A DNA stretch of 38,504 nt from Ruminococcus sp. (GTDB taxonomy: Bacteria > Bacillota > Clostridia > Oscillospirales > Ruminococcaceae): the NCBI GenBank assembly GCA_017441505.1, contig JAFRXL010000018.1, forward strand, positions 1 to 38,504, given 5' to 3'. Below are positions 26,901 to 33,283 of the stretch, piece by piece. The notes under the pieces are model-generated. The model did no database searches and was not told the DNA's origin. It worked only from the letters and a program-made list of their open reading frames with translations. The position numbers were made by a program, and so were the translations under genes. How positions within the stretch are numbered: the stretch's first letter is position 1; the number at the start of each line of letters is the position of its first letter.

Positions 26901-27182
26901 AAAGAAATTCCTTATAATATCATAGTATTCAACACCTATGACAAACTCTCCGACTATTTCCGGCTCACGGGATGTGATGACCAGACATGAAGGGTACTCA
27001 GATTTGCTGGTAACTATAGCACTTTTTCTGTTTTTGGACACCGGAGCTGCGTCCTCAGCATAGTAAACAGCCGTTATATCCTTATTATTAAGAAGCACAT
27101 TATCCCAGCATAGTGCCGAAACTGTCAGTGCAGCCGCAACCGAAAGTGCGGAGGCACGTTTAGCCAGTTCTCTTTTTTTCAT
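20964..27182 (-). CDS. Giant secreted, membrane-anchored protein with Ig-like modules
   Basis: About 2072 residues. An N-terminal signal peptide (MKKRELAKRASALSVAAALTVSAL), a long extracellular region, and a C-terminal membrane helix (GIGAGGLLALIAIAMLLM) followed by KKRKK. There is no LPxTG-type sortase motif, so it is probably held by the helix. The C-terminal two thirds is built of Ig-like modules joined by recurring IDxxAP-type linkers: IRIDRSAPELK (near 24050), SIDTKAPVIQ (22900), FTIDTTAPVL (22530), FFIDTTAPKI (22180), SVDRTSPEVI (21410). These are typical of bacterial Ig-like/cadherin-like domains with calcium-type D-x-A/S-G-N segments (DNAGN, DEAGN, DKAGN). The start is ambiguous: ATG 27182, or a GTG 9 bases upstream touching the previous stop codon. 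It is the last gene of the kinase operon. Likely adhesin or envelope-spanning receptor; function not known. Confidence 0.85.
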   Translation of the reverse strand: MKKRELAKRASALSVAAALTVSALCWDNVLLNNKDITAVYYAEDAAPVSKNRKSAIVTSKSEYPSCLVITSREPEIVGEFVIGVEYYDIIRNFFDITVVIPADPSDPESVEERKTMSSEGIGVDAGSYTVEITAKEDTLEENPYDLNGFTDNKLSVTINTWDLNASQFVYPENGTSFFYLNDNTILSPLAYDYIKHRGYTDTGNILISNEDEYSEFESDMFEPDMTVLKVTELRTGDVPESSSYTIKRYTKDDSVPYYYGEKVRITPYASKVRVDGDPNEYTKPFFYTVGSGAVTAEPFTVTLKNDSGEFVVEEQADKFIVRPANADVVAGKVYQIAVEFDTGTVVTNEPLVIDKSNMTGDIRCITKIESTDFTINNNTNFGRAVLSEDHRLLTVTPNSGYSLGKVYIIPDSDKKRVELLPQNNPDGSVSYSIDTTNIHCNATIEVNYFLALSIDLAELARSGQVFPLADGIGQVEIVGQHHSSGFLYEDRKENSFDVSHGITGAQLLVTVTDNGVDDISNPAHKWMIHSVNYNGGSNGVRVREDDPTRKLVDIMFDLDSPSHNVQVQFELQAFAQSVTAGEGGTAELQGIDADGNANYSGSITVNAVPKAGYYVKSITRNGTEIFSAAETNGAVIGNNGMVSLTDPETVKTENNYEVVFAEAEENSNTASIDITNINDRLDPAMDSSLLWNGSGKSYNVSTLVEEYDIEVTGEDAEYNYFEASAESEGYNFIQAAKAVCHEKIQQTGEEVHEIYFLDKTTGVVTKTSVTVNAVAPDIQITDFDVTTDKSTLRFLSFGIFGHDSMTVKVTAEDKSVVPLTIDTISAVSSDGEVYAEKAPEDASASVEFTFDPDKDPHREFTVQASSMGITGVSYTVNVENGDIKNVTPSNEETGYINLYLETGAPDVKISPVIRSGGKDNAFEPVLENSKKSDRNHNGFYHNDGLKFHAYSSSKNSVWTNAPFEYKVEASDKYSGIESVSVNGKVVSRSSDPKLFESAESADCRYTGYYKADMADGSNSITVTAEDLAMNKSFPVSKTIRIDRSAPELKIESAVVVDGDGNRSGYASGSWTNKRVVLTLSAEDKESGVYSINSLGKEKLEFAGEDVDSATGISRKKRYTLTIPAGSNGTYVFDAVDNVSNKSKQVSFTVRTEDFAPSINSFYFDKNKSDYSIDDEDDNSYPAQEMDYGYYFFDDTVVRINADDSSGNVNSGINRYEYSLIDASLIPDGTDIDDSLIAQAGIHTISGKSEPVFRVPANWAGQIVARVFDNAGNCSGWRTPDGIILESQAQHNAEEHISIQLPETAYQTTGTGVKLYDKAVRIPMVIKDNTGIAAVDWALNTSDGQALSAGHIDISSIDHIDGDRYEVGSVIKDSAGINWTITEMDKNNVTRLEAAVSVNQERSNMDLSVSMKCNSGHSSASSASFSIDTKAPVIQSITFDNNAANEVNGKKYYNTHRTATVRVKERNLDTKKLNELINVAVSNPSGPVTAESSYTVGQWRLISGESDTDSDNANIWEAKVTFIADADYTFSMAAADAAGHKSEASKSEAFTIDTTAPVLTASFDNNDVKNEVYYHAARKATIKIVDHNFDPKAVKFDLSAFDSDNTSYVSLPSLNIEPDSWKRSSSDPDEWTASVVFSRDGKYSFRLNYTDPARNSASPYSSGTFFIDTTAPKIMQSFTGELSDKKAVNGIFVPSVTFLDFNMADEGMADKLCNVVIEKVDINGKTDNKYTSSSRKFRSGTYSTAASYELIYDIFGDDPEIDGIYNITITAEDMAGNAARPQHLTVSVNRYGSTYEVINAPAVEAIEKFKEGTPISEELQVVVREISPSEITEEREVTIIRNGYDTKKLGSAEINIESNTTGDKDNNEEGEGWYEYIYTLNSDNFNSDGNYLINIQSKDEAGNINSNNAPVYAERKCGIEFSVDRTSPEVIIAGVDDNAVLKESETQLRITCSDQNMKNVEALSSNDIVVKINNHKYDVEGLRMFGASLSSDSANNIIIELPIKATGRNSTEDVLVSVRDKAGNYSEDSKSSIKFKLSASFFQRNMSASLGIGAGGLLALIAIAMLLMKKRKK

Positions 27183-27191
27183 TTCTACCAC

Positions 27192-27656
27192 TCATCCTTT
27201 CATCTGTGCTCTTTTGTTCAAATATATATAATTTCTTCCGTTAACCGCTGAATGAAAAATAATCATAAATAAAGCTAATGACCATACTGCAAACTTTATT
27301 GTCTGCGGTACATCCTTTATTATCATCATTACAACTGCGGCAGCTGTGACCGGTATCGTTATCATATCGACCGGTTTTGCCTGCTTTGTCCGGAAAAATG
27401 CAAATGCTCCCGGAGACAATGTCTTGTCTTCCTTAGAACTATCTTTTTTTCTCGCTCTGTCCAGTATAATAAGCAATACTGTTCCGGAAAGAGTTCCGGT
27501 CCAGAACAGGATACCGACTCCATAAGCAAGTACCCTTCTGATACCGGAGATATTGAAATCCGCAAATATCATCAGCAAAAATGACAGCGGTATGAGCCAG
27601 TAACAGCAAAGCATCAGCATAAATATTTTCCTGAACTTCGCCATATCCCTTTTCAT
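27192..27656 (-). CDS. Small four-helix membrane protein in the kinase operon
   Basis: A 154-residue protein with four predicted membrane helices (about residues 8-32, 38-66, 90-110, 118-138) and a basic loop between the second and third (RARKKDSSKED). ATG 27656 was chosen because GGAGG (27663-27667) lies 6 bases upstream; more upstream in-frame starts lack a site. It lies between the repeat-tail protein (16-base gap) and the giant protein gene (adjacent). I do not recognise a family. Position suggests a role in assembling or anchoring the kinase/surface-protein system. Confidence 0.75.
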   Translation of the reverse strand: MKRDMAKFRKIFMLMLCCYWLIPLSFLLMIFADFNISGIRRVLAYGVGILFWTGTLSGTVLLIILDRARKKDSSKEDKTLSPGAFAFFRTKQAKPVDMITIPVTAAAVVMMIIKDVPQTIKFAVWSLALFMIIFHSAVNGRNYIYLNKRAQMKG

Positions 27657-27672
27657 GATCATCCTCCGTATA

Positions 27673-28671
27673 TCATATATCAATTATTTCCTGAGTATGT
27701 ATGAGCACTATATTTTTGGTGATCTTAAATCCTGAATATACAGGAGCATAGTCACCAATATCTGTCCCCTCAGCCGGTGTTGGCTGTGCTGCCTGAGCTG
27801 TGGCAGGAGCTGCACTGAGCACCGAGGTCTCCTGCGTGCCGTAATCGTCAACTGGTGTCTCTGAGAGCACCGAGGTCTCCTGTGCACCGTAATCGTCAAC
27901 AGGTGTCTCCGAGAGCACCGAGGTCTCCTGTACACCGTAATCGTCAACTGGTGTCTCTGAGAGCACCGAGGTCTCCTGTGCACCGTAATCGTCAACAGGT
28001 GTCTCTGAGAGCACCGAGGTCTCCTGTGCACCGTAATCGTCAACTGGTGTCTCTGAGAGCACCGAGGTCTCCTGTGCACCGTAATCGTCAACAGGTGTCT
28101 CAGAGAGCACTGAGGTCTCCTGTGCACCGTTTATGTCTGCCTGAGCAGCCGAAAGCACTGTAGTTTCAGGCTTTTCGGTTGCGAGCTCATCAACTTTTAT
28201 CTCCTCATTCTGAACTGTCTTCGAAGCTTCCTTATCGGCTGCTGCCGGAGGCTCTACGAGTGCCTTAGGCTTATATGCCTGTTTAAGATACTCCTGCTTT
28301 TCATAGTACTCCTTTGCACTGAAGTCCTCCTGAGGTTTATTAGCTTCTTTTCTTGAAGTTATGTCATTCTTTATCTTGTTGAGCTTGCCGGAAAATTCAC
28401 CGGTAAGTCCGCTTTTCTTCTTTTTGGAATTAGGAGCTATAAAGCGTCCGGTGAGGGAATTTTCCTTCTCCATTTCGTCTATCTTACGCTTCTGAGCTCT
28501 TCCGGTCTTGATATTGAAGATATTTCTTATATCAAATACAAAAAACATTACAATAGCAGCTACAAAGAAGAGTATAGCAAGGATTATGCAGACTATAAAG
28601 CCATTGTGATATAAATTTATCAGCTTTTCAGAGTCCGCAGCAAGTATCATATTAGAAAGTGCAACTCTCAT
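27673..28671 (-). CDS. Single-pass membrane protein with cytoplasmic Thr-rich 16-residue repeats
   Basis: A 332-residue protein. A short N-terminus and one membrane helix (about residues 25-48) are followed by basic residues (RNIFNIKTGRAQKRK), so the rest should be cytoplasmic. After a charged region it carries six tandem copies of TSVLSETPVDDYGAQE (one with VQE, one with TQE), flanked by a degenerate copy (TTVLSAAQADINGAQE) and a partial one (TSVLSAAPA). It ends with a hydrophobic-polar tail. The ET(S/T)VL core resembles the phospho-Thr motif ETTSVF that Ser/Thr kinases modify in GarA/OdhI for FHA-domain binding. With a kinase gene overlapping its start by one base (TAATG), it is a likely kinase substrate. 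No named family recognised. Confidence 0.8.
   Translation of the reverse strand: MRVALSNMILAADSEKLINLYHNGFIVCIILAILFFVAAIVMFFVFDIRNIFNIKTGRAQKRKIDEMEKENSLTGRFIAPNSKKKKSGLTGEFSGKLNKIKNDITSRKEANKPQEDFSAKEYYEKQEYLKQAYKPKALVEPPAAADKEASKTVQNEEIKVDELATEKPETTVLSAAQADINGAQETSVLSETPVDDYGAQETSVLSETPVDDYGAQETSVLSETPVDDYGAQETSVLSETPVDDYGVQETSVLSETPVDDYGAQETSVLSETPVDDYGTQETSVLSAAPATAQAAQPTPAEGTDIGDYAPVYSGFKITKNIVLIHTQEIIDI
27817..28170 (-). repeat. 48-bp in-frame tandem repeat array
   Basis: Six full 48-bp units (27849-28136) with a partial unit (27817-27848) on one side and a degenerate unit (to about 28170) on the other. Units starting at 27849, 27945 and 28041 appear identical, while those at 27897, 27993 and 28089 share CAACAGG instead of CAACTGG. 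The units thus alternate, which points to expansion of a 96-bp dimer. Each unit encodes 16 residues, so copy-number change would not shift the frame. Confidence 0.95.
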
Positions 28672-30449
28672 TATTCCGCACCTCCCTGTTTCTGTCGTGA
28701 CTTAGCTGCATTGCTTACCTGTTCCAAAGTCATATCTATCAGCTTTTTAAGTTCCGCAGCCTGTTTATCGTTATTCTCGGCATAGTAAGTAGGATAAGTG
28801 CTGATCTTTCCGATATTCTCAAGTATCTTGCCAAACTCAGCCTTTATCTCTTCCTCAGTCTTGACTTTGAGGAACTCGTCTGCCTTTGAATAAACGGTCA
28901 CAGCAAAGCTTTTATAGACTGAAAGTGCTATAGTAACAGTTTCGGTACTTTCAAGGTCCATAGCGACCATGGAAGAATAGTCGTTCCAGTAATCAAGGAA
29001 AGAGTACTCATAATAGCCCTCATTGTTTACCTGACCTCTTCCGCCGTCCTTCATAAATTTGGACATCTTAGTAATTATCTCAGCCTTTTCGGCAATTGTA
29101 TCGTGATCCTTACGCTGCTCATCCTCGGCAGCCTTTTTAAGTTCATCAGTGTCCGATATTTTGCTCAGCCATGCGTATGCATACTGAGCACCTGTCTGAC
29201 GAACAGAGCTGTCAGTAATATCAGCATCAGCATCAGTGTTGAAATTGAAATAGTAGTACCTTCCGACATCATAGCAGAAGAGTGCATATGCTGCCGGATC
29301 ACTGTCTTTCAAAGCCTTTTCTCTCGGCTTTTCAGAAGTACCCGAAGTCAGCTTTATGAGTGTAGAGTTCTCCTCAGCCGTCAGCACACCGTCACCTTTA
29401 AAGTAGTTCAGCAGTGCATTATAAGCCTTAGCATCATCAGGTTTCAGCGAAATAGCTTTATTATAAAGATCATATGCTTCATCAGCTTCCGCAGTAGAAG
29501 CTCTGAGCAGATATGAATCGTAGGTATCAGCAGTTTTGCTCTTTTCAAGCGACTTGAACGTCAACGCTCCGCCTACCATAACAAGGCTTAATGCAGACGT
29601 TGCAATGAAAGTTCTCCACTTGAAATTCTGAGCTTTCTTACTTTCAGCATCAAGATCCTGATAGTGTTCAAGTGCATACATAAGCTCTGCACAGGTCTGA
29701 TAACGGTCATCAGGATTCTGCTGTGTACATTTAAGTATTATTTCTTCAAGTCCGGATGAAAGCAGGGAGTTCCACTGCCTTATCGGGTACATCTTATACG
29801 GATATACAGCCGGATTATGACCTGTAACAAGGTGATACATGGTCGCACCAAGGCAGTATATGTCTGTTCGTGGGTCAGTCTGTCCCTGACCTCCGAACTG
29901 CTCCGGAGCAGCATATCCTCTTGTACCAAGACAAGTGGTATCAGCAACACCGGCATATTTGAATTCTCTTGCAGTACCAAAGTCAATAAGTGTTACAGAG
30001 CCGTCAGGCTTGAGCATAACATTGGCAGGCTTCATATCACGGTAGATTATAGGCGGCTTTCTCGAATGAAGATACCCCAGAACGTCGCAGAGCTGCTTTG
30101 CCCATGCTATAACATCATCCTGATCCTGAGCTCCTTCCTCCTGAAGTTTCTTATCAAGAGCATTACCCTCGATATAGTCCATAACGATGAGAAAAGTACC
30201 GTCGCCGTCGATAACATCGACGATGCTCGGAAGATTAGGATGATTGAAACGTTTGAGCATATCTATCTCAGCCACAAGTCCCTGCTTGACAACATCAAAG
30301 TCTTGCTTGCCGTCTTTACGCACTTCCTTGATAGCCCACTGCTTATTGGCTTTCTCGTTCATCGCAAGGTAAACGATACTCATACCGCCCTTGCCGATAA
30401 CGTTCAGTATTTTATATTTTCCGTCAATAACTTGTCCTATTTCCAGCAT
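28671..30449 (-). CDS. Membrane Ser/Thr protein kinase with outer TPR-like domain
   Basis: A 592-residue Hanks-type kinase. The kinase domain (about residues 10-270) has P-loop GKGGMS (19-24), Lys41 in AIKEV, catalytic loop YRDMKPAN with D138 and N143 (HRD is YRD here), DFG at 156-158, and activation-segment end GTRGYAAPEQFGG. One membrane helix (about 285-303) is followed by an outer region containing a TPR-like stretch (AEADEAYDLYNKAISLKPDDAKAYNAL) rather than the PASTA repeats of PrkC/PknB. ATG 30449 gives the normal kinase N-terminus; its ribosome site is weak and the gene is probably coupled to the phosphatase gene 9 bases upstream. It likely phosphorylates the repeat protein encoded next. 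Confidence 0.93.
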   Translation of the reverse strand: MLEIGQVIDGKYKILNVIGKGGMSIVYLAMNEKANKQWAIKEVRKDGKQDFDVVKQGLVAEIDMLKRFNHPNLPSIVDVIDGDGTFLIVMDYIEGNALDKKLQEEGAQDQDDVIAWAKQLCDVLGYLHSRKPPIIYRDMKPANVMLKPDGSVTLIDFGTAREFKYAGVADTTCLGTRGYAAPEQFGGQGQTDPRTDIYCLGATMYHLVTGHNPAVYPYKMYPIRQWNSLLSSGLEEIILKCTQQNPDDRYQTCAELMYALEHYQDLDAESKKAQNFKWRTFIATSALSLVMVGGALTFKSLEKSKTADTYDSYLLRASTAEADEAYDLYNKAISLKPDDAKAYNALLNYFKGDGVLTAEENSTLIKLTSGTSEKPREKALKDSDPAAYALFCYDVGRYYYFNFNTDADADITDSSVRQTGAQYAYAWLSKISDTDELKKAAEDEQRKDHDTIAEKAEIITKMSKFMKDGGRGQVNNEGYYEYSFLDYWNDYSSMVAMDLESTETVTIALSVYKSFAVTVYSKADEFLKVKTEEEIKAEFGKILENIGKISTYPTYYAENNDKQAAELKKLIDMTLEQVSNAAKSRQKQGGAE

Positions 30450-30458
30450 AACAATCAC

Positions 30459-31226
30459 TCAATCCGCTCGGACGAGAATAGCGGTAATATTATCCGTTTC
30501 CCGTCTGTTTTTATTTAGCTCAGTAAAATAAATCAATGTATCCAGCATTGCCTTTTCGTCTGTAAGCATCTGTGAATTCATTCTCTCAAAAAATTCCGAC
30601 GGAGTTACTGTGTGTCTGAATCCATCGCTGCATAGCAGGTAACAATCACCGGACTCTATCTCTTCCGAATAAAAATCTGGAGAAATAACATCGCTCGCTC
30701 CAACGCACTGGAGCAGTACATTTCTCTGGTCGCTAACACTCGCTTCCTCAGGAGTCATACGACCCATATCTATTTCACGCTGTACATAAGTCTGATCTTT
30801 TGTAAGCTGATAGATAGTATCGGTCATTTTATATGCTCTTGAATCTCCGATATTCATTATATAGTACCTTCCGGCTGCAAAAAGCATAACAACGATAGTG
30901 GTGCCGAGACTTACTCCATTCTTCGCACCATATTCTCCTATACGGTGGTTCATATCAAAGGCTATACTTCCAAATGAATTGAATACCGCCTGATGATCTA
31001 CTCCGTTCTGCACTATCTCCGGAAGCTTATTTTTGAACCAATCAGAAAAAGCGTTTATCAGAGCCGCACTTGCGACCTCGCCCTTCGCAAGACCTCCCAT
31101 GCCGTCACATATAACAGCCATAAGGATCCTTCCTATTTCTGTTTCTGCCTCCATTATCAGGGCAGAATCCTGATTTGTTCTTTTTTTAATGCCTACATCG
31201 GTATGAACGGCTGTTAAAAATTTCAT
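30459..31226 (-). CDS. PP2C-family Ser/Thr protein phosphatase
   Basis: A 255-residue PPM/PP2C phosphatase, cytoplasmic, Mn/Mg-dependent. Family motifs in order: KRTNQDS (motif 1), ICDGMGGLAKGEVAS with the metal-binding Asp, LGTTIVVMLF, YIMNIGDSRAYKM, VLLQCVGA, CYLLCSDGF with the second metal Asp, and the terminal RETDNITAILVRAD. It is the first gene of the operon and the expected antagonist of the kinase that follows, a standard phosphatase-kinase pairing in Firmicutes. The ATG at 31226 has only a weak site (CAGG). Confidence 0.94.
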   Translation of the reverse strand: MKFLTAVHTDVGIKKRTNQDSALIMEAETEIGRILMAVICDGMGGLAKGEVASAALINAFSDWFKNKLPEIVQNGVDHQAVFNSFGSIAFDMNHRIGEYGAKNGVSLGTTIVVMLFAAGRYYIMNIGDSRAYKMTDTIYQLTKDQTYVQREIDMGRMTPEEASVSDQRNVLLQCVGASDVISPDFYSEEIESGDCYLLCSDGFRHTVTPSEFFERMNSQMLTDEKAMLDTLIYFTELNKNRRETDNITAILVRAD

Positions 31227-31312
31227 AGTCCTGACACCTTATTTCTGATCTGGATTTTATCTTTAATTATTAAGATAATAATTTTTACTTAATAAAACTG
31301 CACTTTTTATTT

Positions 31313-31341
31313 ATTATACACTATTCGTCATTTTATGTCAA
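31313..31341 (-). promoter_or_regulatory. Perfect sigma-A promoter of the phosphatase-kinase operon
   Basis: Reverse strand TTGACA (31336-31341), 17-base spacer, TATAAT (31313-31318). The leader to the phosphatase ATG is about 80 bases. Confidence 0.9.
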
Positions 31342-31398
31342 TATACCTAACAAAATTTTATGCCCTGCTCATTAATTTCATCAATTCCTACAATACCA

Positions 31399-31477
31399 TA
31401 ACACTATTTTTTATCATTCGTGCAATAAAAAAGACTGCATCGTAATGCGGTCACAGTCTGCCGAAAAAATAGTGTTA
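31399..31477. repeat. 79-bp element with 14-bp perfect terminal inverted repeats
   Basis: TAACACTATTTTTT (31399-31412) is the exact inverse of AAAAAATAGTGTTA (31464-31477). The interior contains a second hairpin, AGACTG (31432-31437) / CAGTCT (31454-31459), with GCAT/ATGC inside. On the forward strand AAGTTTTTTG follows. It could be a small structured RNA, a terminator-like barrier between the two divergent units, or a MITE-like insertion; no target-site duplication is evident. Confidence 0.75.
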
Positions 31478-31520
31478 AAGTTTTTTGTATTTTTGTTATA
31501 TAAAGCTAAACCCACTTTGC

Positions 31521-31549
31521 TTGACACTCCAAACACTGAGTGTTATAAT
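31521..31549 (+). promoter_or_regulatory. Perfect sigma-A promoter with operator-like repeat (two-component/ABC operon)
   Basis: TTGACA (31521-31526), 17-base spacer, TATAAT (31544-31549). The spacer is spanned by an inverted repeat, ACACTC (31524-31529) / GAGTGT (31538-31543), a plausible regulator site. Confidence 0.9.
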
Positions 31550-31601
31550 TACAATAATATTTTGTCTTATTATCGTTTTTAATATAGAGGAGCAAAACAC
31601 A

Positions 31602-32285
31602 ATGCACAACATTTTAATAATCGAAGACGACATTTCATTAAATCAAGGGCTTTCCATATACCTCAGCAAAGAGAATAATACATTTCAGGCATATGAACTG
31701 AAAACTGCTGAAGATATATTCAAAAATAACAAGATCGACCTTATCATACTTGATATTTCACTTCCGGACGGAAGCGGTCTTGAATTCTGTTCAAAAATAA
31801 GAGCAGCTTCAAACGTGCCTATTATTTTTCTCACAGCCAATAATCTTGAAACAGATGTTGTTTCGGGCTTTATAGTCGGCTGTGATGATTTTGTTACAAA
31901 GCCTTTCAGTATGATGATACTTCAGGAACGCATAAAAGCTGTATTAAAGCGATGTGACGGGAATTCATCCATGCGTTTTACTATCGATGACCTTGTACTT
32001 GATTTCGATAATCTGATTTTCTCAAAAGGAGAAAAAACGATAGAACTCAGCAAAAATGAGCAGAAATTACTGAAAAAGCTCATTCTAAACAAAGGTCAGA
32101 TACTTACAAGAGAACAGCTCATGGAAACCATATACAGCAACGATTCGGATTTCATAGTCGAAAATGCACTTAACGTAACAATAAGAAGATTAAGACAAAA
32201 AATTGAGGACGCCCCTAAATCTCCGGTATATATAAAAAATATCTACGGACTTGGCTATATATGGACCGGAGGCATAATAAAATGA
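31602..32285 (+). CDS. OmpR/PhoB-family response regulator (BceR-like)
   Basis: A 227-residue regulator. The receiver domain (residues 1-115) has the acidic pair E8-D9-D10, phospho-acceptor D51 in IILDISLPDGSG, Thr in FLTANN, and Lys in VTKPF. The C-terminal winged-helix domain (about 130-225) has KGQILTREQLMETIY, NALNVTIRRLRQKIE and a GLGYIW end. The start at 31602 has GAGGAG 9 bases upstream; a long upstream extension would read through the promoter. Stop and histidine-kinase start overlap (ATGA). With the kinase and ABC genes it forms a Bce-type operon. Confidence 0.94.
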   Translation: MHNILIIEDDISLNQGLSIYLSKENNTFQAYELKTAEDIFKNNKIDLIILDISLPDGSGLEFCSKIRAASNVPIIFLTANNLETDVVSGFIVGCDDFVTKPFSMMILQERIKAVLKRCDGNSSMRFTIDDLVLDFDNLIFSKGEKTIELSKNEQKLLKKLILNKGQILTREQLMETIYSNDSDFIVENALNVTIRRLRQKIEDAPKSPVYIKNIYGLGYIWTGGIIK

Positions 32286-33190
32286 AGATACTGTTATTTA
32301 TTCTTCTTATTTTATGTGCTGTTGAATTTATCTATATCGTCATTTCAAAAATTTCAGCAATTAATATGTATAAAAAGCTATCAAAAGCGTTTGATGATGC
32401 TATAAACGAAAGACCTGTAGAACTTCATTACGACGAAAGCATCTTATCTGCATTATATGATTCTATATTAAGATACATTAATATAAATAAAAGCAAACTC
32501 GAAGCTGCTGAGCAAGAAAAAGAGTCCCTGCAAATGATAATATCGAATGTCTCGCATCAGATAAGACAGCCTGTCAGCGATGTCTGTCTTTACATCGAAA
32601 TGCTTGCTGAAAAAGATATACAGGATGAAGAAACACGGCTCATGCTGAACGACCTCCACCGGCAGTCTGAAAAACTGAGGTTCCTTTTCGAGGTGATGCT
32701 GAAATCTTCCCGTCTTGAAGCAGGCATAATCGCTGTAAATAATATTAAAAGACAAAGTGTAAGGAAACTCATATCTGATACTATCCCTGAACTTATAACA
32801 TCGATCACTGCAAAAAATATCAATATTTGCGTTGATATAGACGAGGAGGTAACGGCTGATCTCGATTTCAACTGGACAAAGGAAGCTGTATATAACATTA
32901 TCGAGAATGCTGTAAAATATACTCCTGAAAATGGAGTTATATCCATAAAAGCAATATGCTATGAGACATATGTGTGTCTTGATATTTCTGACACAGGTAT
33001 AGGTATCGCAAAAAATGAGTTCAATGATATTTTCAAAAGATTTTATCGCTCCGAATCGGTAAAAGGCTACAGCGGGCTTGGTATAGGACTTTATCTTTCC
33101 CGTGAAATAATCATGAAAGAAAACGGATATATAAAAGTTTCATCGGTTATAGGAAAAGGAAGTACATTCTCGATCTTTCTCCCTTGCTGA
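32282..33190 (+). CDS. Sensor histidine kinase (BceS-like, little outer domain)
   Basis: A 302-residue kinase. One N-terminal membrane helix (residues 3-22), a short linker, dimerisation/phospho-acceptor helix with H92 in SNVSHQIRQPVSD, then an HATPase domain with N box ENAVKYTPE, G1 DTGIGIA and G2 GLGIGLYLSREI. It has almost no extracellular part, so, as in BceS-type systems, it may sense through the ABC transporter encoded downstream. Starts in a 4-base overlap with the response regulator; GGAGG is 9 bases upstream. Confidence 0.93.
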   Translation: MKILLFILLILCAVEFIYIVISKISAINMYKKLSKAFDDAINERPVELHYDESILSALYDSILRYININKSKLEAAEQEKESLQMIISNVSHQIRQPVSDVCLYIEMLAEKDIQDEETRLMLNDLHRQSEKLRFLFEVMLKSSRLEAGIIAVNNIKRQSVRKLISDTIPELITSITAKNINICVDIDEEVTADLDFNWTKEAVYNIIENAVKYTPENGVISIKAICYETYVCLDISDTGIGIAKNEFNDIFKRFYRSESVKGYSGLGIGLYLSREIIMKENGYIKVSSVIGKGSTFSIFLPC

Positions 33191-33283
33191 AAAATAACAG
33201 CTTTATTATTTTTCGGTAATTATTCAGTAACTATTAAAATATATAATTACTTCATTGATCTAAATTTCAAGGAGTGAAGTCAA

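Larger units (their letters stand above)
31227..31601. promoter_or_regulatory. Divergent regulatory region between the kinase and two-component operons
   Basis: A 375-base AT-rich gap without a gene. It holds the two outward-facing consensus promoters, a 79-bp inverted-repeat element (31399-31477), and a short inverted repeat in the phosphatase leader: TTATTAAG (31267-31274) / CTTAATAA (31288-31295). No tRNA or ORF of note was seen in it. Confidence 0.8.

Noticed and set aside
27708-28163. Long ORFs in other frames across the repeat array, with Arg/Pro-rich repeats on both strands
   Set aside because: They only mirror the 48-bp periodicity of the true reading frame and lack ribosome binding sites.
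27817-28170. Regular 48-bp repeats as a CRISPR array
   Set aside because: There are no unique spacers between the repeats, the units abut directly, and they are in frame with a coding sequence.
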